A stretch of 64,000 nt of DNA from JAEZHK01 sp964575255 (GTDB taxonomy: Bacteria; Bacillota; Clostridia; Christensenellales; Aristaeellaceae), in the NCBI GenBank assembly GCA_964575255.1, contig CAZNPZ010000001.1, positions 62,001-126,000 of the forward strand. Reading direction: 5' to 3'. The notes under the pieces were generated by a model. That model saw only the letters and a list, made by a program, of their open reading frames with translations, ran no database searches and had not been told where the DNA came from. A program made the position numbers and the translations under genes. This document shows, one piece after another, positions 1 through 9,025 of this stretch (position 1 is the first letter of the stretch; each line of letters opens with the position of its first letter).

Positions 1-207
1 CGCAATCACCTCCTGTTTGATCGCGCGCATCAGATCGTACGGATCCTGATAATGCGCGTAGAAAGTACTGCGGTTGATGTCCGCTACGGTGCAAATCTCC
101 TTGACCGTGATCTCCGTGATCGGCTTTTGGCTGAGCAGCTGTATCAGGCTCTCCCGAATGACCTTCTTCGTATAGCGGATCCTCCGGTCGTCCTTCTTGA
201 CCTTCAT
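1..207 (-). CDS. TetR/AcrR-family regulator, N-terminal part (cut by window edge)
   Basis: Reading the minus strand from the ATG at 207 gives 69 codons open to the window edge. The product starts MKVKKDDRRIRYTKK and contains ITEITVKEICTVADINRSTF followed by YAHYQDPYDL, the helix-turn-helix of TetR-type repressors. A GGAGGG ribosome site lies at 215-220. The C-terminal ligand domain is outside the window, so the inducer cannot be guessed. It is divergent from the ABC export operon at 390-4527 and very likely controls it, because repeated half-sites lie in the shared intergenic region. Confidence 0.85.
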   Translation of the reverse strand, partial: MKVKKDDRRIRYTKKVIRESLIQLLSQKPITEITVKEICTVADINRSTFYAHYQDPYDLMRAIKQEVIA

Positions 208-246
208 GGTGTTGCCCTCCGCTTTTCAGACTGTTTACATCGAAAA

Positions 247-364
247 CCGACACATTTTCCGGGTGTGTCGGGTATAGCGCACGGGCGGCATGATCTGCCC
301 GTTGTAAACCGACACCGTGATGATTATACTTTAACCAGTCCCGATTGGCAACACCATGTCGGTT
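247..364. promoter_or_regulatory. Candidate TetR operators: four CCGACA half-sites
   Basis: The 182-bp divergent intergenic region holds four copies of one half-site in alternating orientation: CCGACACA at 247-254, its inverse TGTGTCGG at 264-271, AAACCGACACC at 306-316 and its inverse ATGTCGGTT at 356-364. The third copy sits inside the spacer of the export operon promoter. This arrangement fits autoregulation plus repression of the transporter by the adjacent TetR-type protein; the link is inferred. Confidence 0.5.
302..330 (+). promoter_or_regulatory. Promoter of the ABC export operon
   Basis: TTGTAA (302-307), a 17-bp spacer and TATACT (325-330) form a sigma-A-like promoter about 60 bp ahead of the GTG start at 390. 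An operator-like half-site overlaps the spacer. Confidence 0.55.
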
Positions 365-389
365 ATTTATGCGATAAGGAGATCAAATT

Positions 390-1091
390 GTGGCCAACAT
401 CTCATTCGAAGGTGTGTGCAAGATCTACCGCGTTGGGGAAATCTCCATTCCCGCGGTTGATTGCGCCGATTTCGTGATCCAGCATGGGGAGTTCGCCGTG
501 GTGCTCGGCCCCAGCGGCGCGGGCAAGACCACGGTCTTGAACCTTCTGGGCGGCATGGACCGGGCGACCAACGGCAAGATCCTGGTCGGGGGCCGGGACA
601 TCGCGCCGCTTTCCGTGCGGGAACTCAACGCCTACCGCCGGTTCGACGTTGGGTTCGTGTTTCAGTTTTACAACCTCATGCCCAATCTGACGGCGCTTGA
701 AAACGTGGAACTCGCGCAGCAGGTGTGTAAGAACCCGCTCTCGCCCGCAGAGACGCTGGATCTGGTAGGCCTCAAGGATCGTATGGACAACTTCCCAGCC
801 CAGCTCTCCGGCGGCGAGCAGCAGCGCGTGGCGATCGCCCGCGCGCTGTGCAAGAACCCGGAACTGTTGCTCTGCGACGAACCGACCGGCGCGTTGGATT
901 CCAAGACGGGCCGGAAGATTCTGATGCTGCTCAATCGCGTGTGCCGCGAGATGGGCAAGACTGTGGTCGTCATCACCCACAACGCGGCGATCGTGCCCGC
1001 CGCAGACCGCGTGATTCATATGGATAGTGGCAAGGTCAGTGCGGTGGAAGTCAACGCAAAGCCCATCCCGATGGAGGCGGTCGTATGGTGA
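390..1091 (+). CDS. ABC transporter ATP-binding protein, MacB/LolD type
   Basis: This 233-residue ATPase starts at GTG 390 behind AAGGAG (376-381). Walker A is GPSGAGKTT (residues 40-48), the Q-loop lies near residue 92, the signature LSGGEQQ is at 139-145 and Walker B with the D-loop ends in DEPTGALD (about 163-170). The H-loop sits in VVVITHN. The signature and D-loop sequences are those of the MacB/LolD/FtsE group, which powers FtsX-type permeases rather than importers. Its stop overlaps the permease start by 7 bp, so the two are co-translated. The exported substrate is unknown; a drug, peptide or lipid is likely. Confidence 0.93.
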   Translation: MANISFEGVCKIYRVGEISIPAVDCADFVIQHGEFAVVLGPSGAGKTTVLNLLGGMDRATNGKILVGGRDIAPLSVRELNAYRRFDVGFVFQFYNLMPNLTALENVELAQQVCKNPLSPAETLDLVGLKDRMDNFPAQLSGGEQQRVAIARALCKNPELLLCDEPTGALDSKTGRKILMLLNRVCREMGKTVVVITHNAAIVPAADRVIHMDSGKVSAVEVNAKPIPMEAVVW

Positions 1092-3415
1092 CGAACGCGC
1101 CCCGGCGAAACCTCCTGACACGCAAGCTCCTGCGTGACATCCGCATAAACTGGAAGGCATTCTCGTCGATGCTGATCCTGTCGATGCTGTCGGTCACGCT
1201 GCTTCTTGGCATCAGCGCAGGCGCGCGCGGTATGGATCTGGGCCTTTCCGCCCAGTTTTCCCAAAGCAACCTGGCCGACCTCTGGATCGGCGGCGGGATC
1301 AGCGACAGCACCGCTCGAAGGGTGGCTTCGCTTTCGGGCGCACTGGATGCGCAGCGTCGCGTTCGCTTGCGCGTTAAGTGCGATCTTTCGGGCGATCCAA
1401 AGCTGGACTTGTACATGTACGACGGCGCGGCGCGCGTCTCCATGCCGATCATCCTTCGCGGAAGCGCGCTGCCGGACGGAGAGCACAACGCGTGTGTGAT
1501 CGATCAGAAATTCGCGAAAGCGCGCGGCATAGACGTCGGGGATCGCCTGACCGTCATTGCCGACGGTGTCCGCCGGGAACTTCGCGTGACGGGCATCTGT
1601 CACAGCCCCGAATACGTGGTGCACTCGGACGGCTACAGTTTCAACGTCGATCCGCATACGTTCGGCTACGGCTTCGTATCCTCCGGCACGTTCGCAGACC
1701 TCCCCTACAACGAAACAGTCGTGAAGCTCGCGGGCGGCGCGGACGCAAATGCCATGAAACAAGCGGTTGAAGCGCTGGTTGAGGACGACAGCATCCCCGT
1801 CATGACGCGGGACGACAAGGCGTACATCAAGATGGCCATCGAGGAAGCGGATCAGGTGCGCGCGATGGGCGAGGTCTTCCCGGCGGTATTCTTTCTGGTG
1901 GCGGCATTGATCACATTCTCCACGATGCGCCGCATGGTGGAAAACCAGAGGCTTCAGTTGGGCACGCTGTACTCGCTAGGTTTTGGCCGCGGACAACTGA
2001 TGTGGCACTACGCCAGCTTCGGGCTGATTATCGGCGGTCTTGGCGCGGTGCTTGGAACGCTGGGCGCGGTGTATGGACTTGGCAGGATCGTGATGGAGAT
2101 GCTGAAATCTCTCTACGCGATGCCGGGCGCGGCCGAAAGCCTGCACCCCGCGATGATCGCGGCGGCGGCGCTTCTGAGCGTTGTCATCTCAATGGGCGCG
2201 AGCTACTTAAGCAGCCACCACGCGCTGCGCGAGTCGCCCGCGAGCCTCCTGCGCCCAAAGCCGCCCAAGAGCGGCAAGCGGGTGCTTCTGGAGCAGATCC
2301 CCTTCATCTGGAAACGGCTGTCCTTCAGCGGCAAGCTGATCGTTCGCAACCTGCTTAGAAACCCCTCGCGCTTTCTGGTCGGGCTGATCGGCGTTATCGG
2401 CTGCGCGACGCTGCTATTGACCGGCTTTGGCATGCGGGACTCGGTCTCCTACGTACTGGGCCATTACTTCGGTTACACGATGCGCTATGACGTGCGCGTG
2501 GATCTTAAGGGCCAGATCCCGGACGGATACCCGGAGGCCATTGCAGGCCGCGCGGGCGCACAGCACATGGAGCGCGTAATGGAAGGATCCATCCAGTTGT
2601 TCGTGGATGGGCGCTGGCAGCGAAAGCAGTTCACGGTGTTGGAAGACCGGCACGATTCGGTCTACATTGAACGCGGTGGGCAGCGCGTCTATCTGCCGAC
2701 GGAGGGCGTCGCGCTGACGCAGCGCGCAGCCGAGGATCTGGGGCTTAAAATCGGCGACACGGTTCGCCTGCGCGGGGAAAACGGGTACGAGGCCGACGCG
2801 AAGGTGAACGACATCATCGACATCCAACTTGGCCAGGGCGTCTACCTGAGCCGGAGCGCGTTGCGAAAGCTGGATATCATGCCCTACATGCCCACCGCGC
2901 TGTACCTGAGCGGCGACAACATCGACGCCGCCGCTGCGAACGACATGGACGGCGTCGAAAAGGCGCGCACCATCCAGGAAGAGCGCGGCGGCAAGACAAG
3001 CATCACCGGCGTCATGGATCTTTTGGTGCTTTTAATGGCGCTGTTCGCGGGGGCGTTGCTGCTCGTGGTGATGTACACGCTGGGAGAGCTTAATTTCTTT
3101 GAGAGAACACGCGACCTCGCAACGTTGATGGTGCTTGGCTTCTACCCCAGAGAGACCAAGCGGCTGATCCTCCGGGAGAACATGATCGTCGCGATTCTGG
3201 GCCTGCCAATCGGGCTTATGCTGGGGCCGACGCTTCACCGCTGGGTTCTGGCGGCGGGGCTTCCCAGCATCCTGCAGTTCGTGCCCTACATCTCGCTGGA
3301 GAGCTGGATCTACACCTCGGCGCTGACCATCGCGTTCGCCTGTCTGGTCAACCGCATCATGGGCACAAAATTCAAGTCCGTCAACATGGTCGAGGCGCTG
3401 AAGAGCGTCGAATGA
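1085..3415 (+). CDS. FtsX-like ABC permease with two permease repeats
   Basis: The product has 776 residues with two FtsX/MacB-type halves. Each half has a leading transmembrane segment (near residues 25 and 430), an extracytoplasmic domain of about 200 residues, and three C-terminal membrane segments (about 265-370 and 640-760). This duplicated form of roughly 800 residues is common in Bacillota exporters paired with a separate ATPase. It overlaps the ATPase gene by 7 bp, and the membrane-fusion protein follows, giving an ATPase-permease-adaptor set like MacAB or YknXYZ. The transported compound cannot be read from the sequence. Confidence 0.9.
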   Translation: MVTNAPRRNLLTRKLLRDIRINWKAFSSMLILSMLSVTLLLGISAGARGMDLGLSAQFSQSNLADLWIGGGISDSTARRVASLSGALDAQRRVRLRVKCDLSGDPKLDLYMYDGAARVSMPIILRGSALPDGEHNACVIDQKFAKARGIDVGDRLTVIADGVRRELRVTGICHSPEYVVHSDGYSFNVDPHTFGYGFVSSGTFADLPYNETVVKLAGGADANAMKQAVEALVEDDSIPVMTRDDKAYIKMAIEEADQVRAMGEVFPAVFFLVAALITFSTMRRMVENQRLQLGTLYSLGFGRGQLMWHYASFGLIIGGLGAVLGTLGAVYGLGRIVMEMLKSLYAMPGAAESLHPAMIAAAALLSVVISMGASYLSSHHALRESPASLLRPKPPKSGKRVLLEQIPFIWKRLSFSGKLIVRNLLRNPSRFLVGLIGVIGCATLLLTGFGMRDSVSYVLGHYFGYTMRYDVRVDLKGQIPDGYPEAIAGRAGAQHMERVMEGSIQLFVDGRWQRKQFTVLEDRHDSVYIERGGQRVYLPTEGVALTQRAAEDLGLKIGDTVRLRGENGYEADAKVNDIIDIQLGQGVYLSRSALRKLDIMPYMPTALYLSGDNIDAAAANDMDGVEKARTIQEERGGKTSITGVMDLLVLLMALFAGALLLVVMYTLGELNFFERTRDLATLMVLGFYPRETKRLILRENMIVAILGLPIGLMLGPTLHRWVLAAGLPSILQFVPYISLESWIYTSALTIAFACLVNRIMGTKFKSVNMVEALKSVE

Positions 3416-3426
3416 GGAGGAGACAC

Positions 3427-4527
3427 ATGTCGTTCACAGGATTTCACAAAGCACTGGCACTTGCCCTCGCGGTTCTCACCGTCCTTTCCGCCTCGATGCC
3501 CGCGCTGGCCGAGGAAAACGCCGCGCATTCCGCAAAGGGCGTCGTGCGCTGCGTCGATTCGGTAGATGTGTTTGCGCCAGTCGGCGGGCAATTGAAACCC
3601 ATTGATTGGGAGACGGGCGATGCCGTGAGCGCAGGCGCGATCCTCGCATCGGTTCGTCCGCTACAGGTTCGCGCCGCCAACGACGGCGTAATCCGCTCGC
3701 TGCGCGCGGTGGTGGGCGATCAGGCGGAGGCGGTTCAGCAGCAGTTCGGTGCGCTGTGCTTCATCGACAGAACCGACGTACTGTGGGTGGAGGCGTCGAC
3801 GAAGAACGCCTACGACAAGCCGGAAAACCGCGCGATTACGATCGGGGAGACGCTGCGCGTGTACAACGGCAAGGACAGCGACCCAATCGAAGCCGATGGT
3901 AAAGTCATCTCGGTCGACGGTAAGGATTACGTCGTGGAGATCCCCGCCGGGGATTTTGATCTGGAGGACGACGTCAAGCTGTACCGCGGTTCGGACGGCG
4001 CGTACCGTTCCGGTGACCGCGTTGGCGAAGGCGAGATAAAGCGCGCGGACGCTGTCCCTGTGACGGCTTCCGGTGTGGTGGCAGGCGTTCTGATCAGCGA
4101 GGGACAAAAGGTGAAGCGCGGCGACGCGCTGTTCACGTTGGACGCGGCGGATACCGTATATACCCAAAACGCGGCGACCGAGGCCGTGTGCGAGCGTGGC
4201 GGCGTGATCTCGGCGGTGTACGTTTCAAGCGGGCAGCCGGTTCAAAAGGATCAGCTTCTGATGACCTTGAAGCCGCTGGACAGTCTGGAATTTTTGGTGA
4301 ATGTGGACGAACTGGACATATTGTCCATCAAACCCGGCGACGCGCTTAAGGTCAAAGTGGACGCGCTGAACGCGACCATGCCCGCGGCGGTCAAGGAGAT
4401 TTATCCGCTCGGCGTCTCGGTGCTGGACGCAACCAAATATCAGGTCTCGCTGTCGATCCAGTCGATCCCCGCCGGACTTCTGCCCGGCATGCGGGTAACC
4501 GCCTATTGGGGCGGCCCAACGGGCTGA
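3427..4527 (+). CDS. HlyD/MacA-like membrane-fusion (adaptor) protein
   Basis: The ATG at 3427 is preferred over an in-frame ATG at 3412, because GAGGAGG at 3415-3421 lies at the right distance only from the former. The protein has 366 residues. The N-terminus carries a signal peptide (hydrophobic run LALALAVLTVLSASMPALA). Beta-rich lipoyl-like segments follow: one near residues 30-90 around VFAPVGGQL, and two later hybrid motifs around VVAGVLISEGQKVKRGD and GGVISAVYVSSGQPVQKDQ. These are typical of periplasmic adaptors. It ends the TetR-regulated export operon and presumably links the permease to the outside; no outer-membrane channel gene is nearby. Confidence 0.82.
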   Translation: MSFTGFHKALALALAVLTVLSASMPALAEENAAHSAKGVVRCVDSVDVFAPVGGQLKPIDWETGDAVSAGAILASVRPLQVRAANDGVIRSLRAVVGDQAEAVQQQFGALCFIDRTDVLWVEASTKNAYDKPENRAITIGETLRVYNGKDSDPIEADGKVISVDGKDYVVEIPAGDFDLEDDVKLYRGSDGAYRSGDRVGEGEIKRADAVPVTASGVVAGVLISEGQKVKRGDALFTLDAADTVYTQNAATEAVCERGGVISAVYVSSGQPVQKDQLLMTLKPLDSLEFLVNVDELDILSIKPGDALKVKVDALNATMPAAVKEIYPLGVSVLDATKYQVSLSIQSIPAGLLPGMRVTAYWGGPTG

Positions 4528-4544
4528 TCGAAAACCCAAAATGA

Positions 4545-4576
4545 CGAAGAACCGGGGCACGCCCCGGTTCTTCGTC
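4545..4576. terminator. Bidirectional intrinsic terminator
   Basis: A perfect 14-bp inverted repeat, CGAAGAACCGGGGC at 4545-4558 and its complement at 4561-4574, lies between the convergent export operon and xylA. It probably ends both transcripts. Confidence 0.75.
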
Positions 4577-4589
4577 TGTTCCGGCTGCA

Positions 4590-5909
4590 TCATCCTCGGA
4601 ACAGGATGGAATTCACGACGCTCTCCAGCCACTCCTGACGGCCGCTGCCCGGCTGCGCCGCCGCGCCGTTCTGAATCGCAAGATCAGAAAGCTCCAAAAG
4701 CGTCGCCTCCCCCGCTCGAATCTTTTTTCCGAGCGCGGAATCGAAGCTCCTGTACCGCTCTGCGACGAAGCCGTCGATCCGCCCGTCCTCGATCAGCTGC
4801 GCCGCCTTGATCAGCCCCAGCGCGAAGCTGTCCATGCCCAGGATAAACGAGATGAACATGTCCTCGAAGGTATAACTGGGCCTGCGTGCCTTGGCGTCGA
4901 AGTTGAAGCCGCCCGGAATGCCGCCCGCTTTCAGAACCTCATACATACAGAGCGTGGTTTCGTAGACATTGGACGGGAACTGATCGGTGTCCCAGCCCAG
5001 CAGTTCGTCGCCCTGGTTGGCGTCGATGGAACCCAGCATGCCATTCATCGAGGCGACGCGCAGTTCGTGCTGGAACGTGTGCCCGGCCAGCGTCGCGTGG
5101 TTGGCCTCGATGTTCAGCTTGAAGTCCTTGTCCAGTCCGTACTGGCGGAGGAAGCCGATCGCCGTCGCAGCGTCAAAGTCGTACTGGTGCTTCATCGGCT
5201 CCATGGGTTTCGGCTCGATCAGGTATGTGCCGGTAAACCCGATCGAGCGTCCGTAATCCACAGCCATACGCATCAGCCGCGCGATGTTCTCCTGTTCGAA
5301 GCGCATGTCGGTATTGAGCAGCGTCTCGTACCCCTCGCGCCCGCCCCAGAACACATAGCCGCGGCCGCCCAGTTTCTTCGTGATGTCGATCGCCTTTTTG
5401 ACCTGCGCGGCTGCGTGCAGGTAGACTTCAACGTTATTGGAGGAACCCGCACCGTTGGCGTAGCGGGGATTGGAAAAGAGGTTCGCCGTGCCCCAAAGGC
5501 ATTGAATGCCGGTCTTCTGCATCTTCTCCAGCATGTAGTCGGAGATCTCGTCCAACCGGCGGTTGGTCTCCAAAAGCGTCTCCGCCTCCGGAACGAGATC
5601 GAGGTCGTGGAACGCGAAGTAGCGGATACCCAGCTTTTGCATGAATTCAAAGCCCGCATCCACCTTCAGGCGCGCGTGCTCCATCGTGCCGTACGTCGCG
5701 CCGAAGCGCTTGTCGGCCGTGCCCGCGCCGAACATGTCCGCGCCCAGCGCGGTCAGGTTGTGCCACCAAGCCATCGCGAACGGCAAGTGTTCGCGCATGG
5801 GTTTACCCAGGATCACTCGATCCGGGTCGTAGTATTTGAACGTCATCGGGTCCTTCGAATCAGGCCCCGCGTGAATTACTTTTGGTAGCCCCGCGAATAT
5901 CTCACTCAT
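4590..5909 (-). CDS. xylA: Xylose isomerase
   Basis: The 439-residue product has the length and sequence of class II xylose isomerases, which convert D-xylose to D-xylulose using divalent metal. Visible active-site blocks are FAFHDLDLVPEA with the catalytic His, EPKPMEPMKHQYDFD with the metal-binding Glu, NIEANHATLAGHTFQHEL, and GSIDANQGD. The start at 5909 has AGGAGGGG nearby. No xylulokinase or xylose regulator is adjacent. The sugar transporters and transketolase at 59-64 kb could use the same pentose route, but that link is only contextual. Confidence 0.97.
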   Translation of the reverse strand: MSEIFAGLPKVIHAGPDSKDPMTFKYYDPDRVILGKPMREHLPFAMAWWHNLTALGADMFGAGTADKRFGATYGTMEHARLKVDAGFEFMQKLGIRYFAFHDLDLVPEAETLLETNRRLDEISDYMLEKMQKTGIQCLWGTANLFSNPRYANGAGSSNNVEVYLHAAAQVKKAIDITKKLGGRGYVFWGGREGYETLLNTDMRFEQENIARLMRMAVDYGRSIGFTGTYLIEPKPMEPMKHQYDFDAATAIGFLRQYGLDKDFKLNIEANHATLAGHTFQHELRVASMNGMLGSIDANQGDELLGWDTDQFPSNVYETTLCMYEVLKAGGIPGGFNFDAKARRPSYTFEDMFISFILGMDSFALGLIKAAQLIEDGRIDGFVAERYRSFDSALGKKIRAGEATLLELSDLAIQNGAAAQPGSGRQEWLESVVNSILFRG

Positions 5910-5964
5910 GCTAACCCCTCCTGCTATAGACTCTCTTCTATGTCCGGGCTTAACCGTGGCGCTG

Positions 5965-5993
5965 TTGACGCCATGCGGCTTTCAGCATATTAT
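5965..5993 (+). promoter_or_regulatory. Promoter of nrdJ with a long leader
   Basis: TTGACG (5965-5970), a 17-bp spacer and TATTAT (5988-5993) make a good sigma-A promoter. It implies a leader of about 180 nt before nrdJ. The leader holds an AAAGCAGG/CCTGCTTT pairing (6065-6072 with 6100-6107) and two similar ACACTCG-plus-T-run segments, but no cobalamin-riboswitch or NrdR-box sequence that I could recognise. Confidence 0.6.
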
Positions 5994-6180
5994 TTACCCA
6001 GATCGCGGCAAACGACGCATGACAGGGCGCCGCACACTCGTTCTTTTTTAGGCAAACTACCCAAAAAGCAGGCGGACACTCGGTTTTTTGATTTGCAAAC
6101 CTGCTTTATGTTTAGAAGAATTTGCAGCGCGATTCCGGCATACGAAAGGCGGCTATCCCGCCGCAGATGGAGGAAATGCT

Positions 6181-8418
6181 TTGAACTTCTTGACGGCCGA
6201 TTTCCTGAAAGGGTATCTCGATCACCCGGCGCACATGACCCCGCTTGGGCAGTTCACGTTTTACCGCACCTACGCGCGCTTCCTGCCCGAACGAGGCAGG
6301 CGGGAGACCTGGAAGGAAACCGTCGCCCGCGCGGTCGAGTACAACGTGGGACTGGACAGGCGGCACCGGGCGAAAATCGGTCTGCCGATCCCGGAGGATT
6401 GGCTTCGCGGGGAGGCAGAGGCACTTTTTGACGCGATCTTCAACCTCCGCCAGTTCCCGTCCGGTCGCACGCTCTGGGTGGGCGGAACGCAGGTCGCAGA
6501 AAGCTACCCGATGGCCAACTACAATTGCAGCTTCACCAACATCGAAAAATGGGACGACCTGTATGAACTGTTCTACCTTCTGATGCTGGGAAGCGGCGTC
6601 GGCCTCAAATGTACGCCGAAGATGGCGGCGGGGCTCGCCCCAATCCGCACCAACACGCGGCTGATCCTCTCGGAGTACAACCCGGTGCCTTCCGACTACC
6701 GGTTGGAACATACCGATTTGCGGCAGCTTGAGAACGGATTCGCGAAGATCTACGTCGGCGACAGCAAGGAAGGCTGGCGCGACGCGCTTCGCGAGTATTT
6801 GACGCTGTTGACGGACACCCGGTATGGGCACGTGCATACGATCAAAGTCTCGTTCAACTCCGTACGCCCGAAGGGCGAACGGCTGAAGACGTTCGGCGGC
6901 ACCGCCTCCGGCCCGGAACCGCTGATGGAGATGTTCGCCGGGATCGACGCGGTCTTAAAAAACAAAATCGATCCCAGCCTCGCGCCCATCGAGACCGACG
7001 AGCGCGGCTATGGCAAGGTTCGCCCGATCCACATCCTGGACATCGCAAACCTGATCGGCAACAACGTGGTTTCCGGCGGCGTTCGGCGCACGGCGGAAAT
7101 CTTCTTGTTCGATCCTTCGGACATGGAATGCCTGTTCGCGAAGTACGGCATCAATGGTTTCTGGTCGGAGGCGCATTTCGCGCAACACGAAGCCGTGCGG
7201 GCGCAGCTTCAGAAAATCGGCGTTCAGCCGCCCTCGTGGTTTGACGCGCTTTCAGAAAAGTCCTACGACGAGGAGGTCAACGGCGCCGCGCCGTTCCATT
7301 ACGGACGGCCAAAGATCGGACACCGCCGACTTTCCAACAACTCACTCGCCTTTGACATGAAACCTTCGCCCGACATGCTGCACTTGATTTTCCTCCTGAT
7401 CCAGCTTGACGGCGAGCCGGGGTTCATCAACCTCGAAGCCGCGCGGCTGCGCCGGGAGAACGTGGAGGGCGTAAACCCCTGCGGCGAGATCCTGCTGGAT
7501 TCCAAGCAGCAGTGCAACCTGACCACGGTCAACCTTTGCGCGTTCTTGAAAGAGGGCTGCTTTGATCTCGAAGAAGCGAAGCGTGCGCAGGCGCTTTCGG
7601 CGCGGGCGGGCCTCCGGATGACGCTGATCGACTTGGAACTGCCGGAACGGAACGACAAACACAAGCGCGACCGGCTGACCGGATGCAGCCTGACCGGCGT
7701 CCAGGACGCGCTGACCGGCCTGAGCGAGGCGGAAAAGGACGCTGCGCTTGACGCGCTTTCGCTGGCCGCGCGGAGCGCCGCGGAGGCGTACGCGCACGCA
7801 CTGCGCATACCGTCGCCGCTGCTAACCACCACGATCAAGCCGGAGGGCACGCTCTCGCTGGTGGCGGGCGGCGTGTCCGCGGGGCTGCACTACGCCCACG
7901 CGCCCTACTTCATCCGGCGTATCCGCGTTTCCTCCGACGACGCGCTGGCGAAGGCCGCGCTTGCGCTGAAGTGGAAGGTGCAGCCGGAGGTAGGCACGCC
8001 GGGCAACCTGATCGAGAACGCGCGCACGCTGGTGATCGACTTCCCGGTCGCCTCCGGTTCCTCGATCACAAAGGCCGACGTGTCCGCTCTTTCGCAGCTC
8101 GCCAATTACCTTCAGTTCCAGCGGCACTACACGCAGCACAACTCCAGCAACACCATCACCGTTCGCCCCAACGAATGGGCAGAACTGGAGAAGGAAATCG
8201 TGAAGGTGTGGGACCAGTTCGTGGGCGTCTCGTTCCTCGCGCACGACGGCGGAACCTACCAGCTCGCGCCCTACGAAGCCATTACGCAGGCTCAGTACGA
8301 GGCGCTGCGCATGGTCAACCAGCCCTTTGATCCCCAGATTCTGACCCAGTTCGAAGCGGGTGAGTCGCTGGACACAGAAGATGACGACTGCGCCAGCGGC
8401 GCTTGCCCGATCCGCTGA
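6181..8418 (+). CDS. nrdJ: Adenosylcobalamin-dependent ribonucleoside-triphosphate reductase (class II)
   Basis: This enzyme reduces ribonucleotides to deoxyribonucleotides using coenzyme B12 as radical source. A TTG start at 6181 is chosen because GGAGG (6169-6173) precedes it by 7 nt and gives 745 residues, close to the roughly 740 of the monomeric Lactobacillus-type enzyme. An upstream ATG at 6088 would add 31 residues of unlikely sequence. Visible landmarks are NYNCSFTNIEKWDDLYELFY with the redox Cys, NPCGEILLDSKQQCNLTTVN with the active-site loop Cys, and the C-terminal redox pair Cys737/Cys742 (DDDCASGACPIR). No intein or ATP-cone is seen. It works with or without oxygen. Confidence 0.95.
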   Translation: MNFLTADFLKGYLDHPAHMTPLGQFTFYRTYARFLPERGRRETWKETVARAVEYNVGLDRRHRAKIGLPIPEDWLRGEAEALFDAIFNLRQFPSGRTLWVGGTQVAESYPMANYNCSFTNIEKWDDLYELFYLLMLGSGVGLKCTPKMAAGLAPIRTNTRLILSEYNPVPSDYRLEHTDLRQLENGFAKIYVGDSKEGWRDALREYLTLLTDTRYGHVHTIKVSFNSVRPKGERLKTFGGTASGPEPLMEMFAGIDAVLKNKIDPSLAPIETDERGYGKVRPIHILDIANLIGNNVVSGGVRRTAEIFLFDPSDMECLFAKYGINGFWSEAHFAQHEAVRAQLQKIGVQPPSWFDALSEKSYDEEVNGAAPFHYGRPKIGHRRLSNNSLAFDMKPSPDMLHLIFLLIQLDGEPGFINLEAARLRRENVEGVNPCGEILLDSKQQCNLTTVNLCAFLKEGCFDLEEAKRAQALSARAGLRMTLIDLELPERNDKHKRDRLTGCSLTGVQDALTGLSEAEKDAALDALSLAARSAAEAYAHALRIPSPLLTTTIKPEGTLSLVAGGVSAGLHYAHAPYFIRRIRVSSDDALAKAALALKWKVQPEVGTPGNLIENARTLVIDFPVASGSSITKADVSALSQLANYLQFQRHYTQHNSSNTITVRPNEWAELEKEIVKVWDQFVGVSFLAHDGGTYQLAPYEAITQAQYEALRMVNQPFDPQILTQFEAGESLDTEDDDCASGACPIR

Positions 8419-8437
8419 ACCTTCATCGCCAATTCAT

Positions 8438-8480
8438 CGCCGCGCTGGGCGAACCTTTTCGGAAACCCGGCGCGGCGTTC
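8438..8480 (+). terminator. Terminator after nrdJ
   Basis: A 12-bp stem (CGCCGCGCTGGG at 8438-8449 with CCCGGCGCGGCG at 8466-8477, one G-U pair) follows the nrdJ stop by 20 bp. The T-tract is weak (TTCT), so termination may be partial. Confidence 0.5.
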
Positions 8481-8800
8481 TGACAATTGCACGTAAAATG
8501 ATACCTTACCCGATTATTCCATCTTTTCTCCAACCCTCAAGGATTGCGCAAAGGCAATGCGCTTCGCTTGATTTCCCTATCAATGGGTCGATATAATGGA
8601 TGAGTGAAAGACCATGAATCAACTTACTATGGTCGATGCGCCATCGACAGCATTTATCCCTCATATCACCTTGTGTCAATTTGCGGTTTCCTTCTGCTCG
8701 GCATCCTCCTGGGATCGGTGCTCTTCTCCATCCCGTAACACAACGAAAACAACAGCATCCTTCACGCAAAGGGCAGAGCGACAGCGCTGGAGTAGAACAT

Positions 8801-8983
8801 TCAAATGCCGAAGCGCTGTTTTACGAGTAGGTGACCACCGTCGCCCAAATGGATCAGGGGATTGGTCTGATTACCAACGTCATGCAGAGCAGTTTCGCGG
8901 CATCTCAGCAAAACAGGTTACGGCCTTTTCATAACCATTTATGCAAAACGTACGACACTATGACGCAAATTCTTGCATGTTAA
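8801..8983 (+). pseudogene. Fragment resembling a methyl-accepting chemotaxis protein
   Basis: One frame reads SNAEALFYE, a TAG stop at 8828, then VTTVAQMDQGIGLITNVMQS and SFAASQQ. The spacing of Gln, Gly-Ile, Ile, Val-x-Gln and Ala residues matches the conserved cytoplasmic segment of chemotaxis receptors (QxxQGIxxIxxVVQxNSAxAEE). The surrounding frame is broken and no membrane, HAMP or tip region is present, so at best it is a remnant. The match covers only about 25 residues. Confidence 0.35.
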
Positions 8984-9025
8984 ATACTTATCGACGTTAT
9001 ATTTTCGCAGAATCGGATTTTTCCA

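Noticed and set aside
5994..6180. Cobalamin riboswitch before nrdJ
   Set aside because: No B12-box (AGCCAGGAGACCUGCC-like) or GGUGCC/GAAUAGGGAA-type element is present.
6088..6180. Extended N-terminus of nrdJ from ATG 6088
   Set aside because: No ribosome site precedes it, the extra 31 residues match nothing in the family, and GGAGG at 6169-6173 points to TTG 6181.
8604..8738. 44-codon frame with the hydrophobic run CGFLLLGILLGSVLF
   Set aside because: It has a promoter-like sequence but no ribosome site, and it lies inside decayed sequence; unlike the 9770 gene it lacks full gene architecture.
8506..8769. Minus-strand 87-codon frame in the gene-poor stretch
   Set aside because: Cys/Arg-rich, no recognisable motif or ribosome site, and overlapped by the plus-strand relics.
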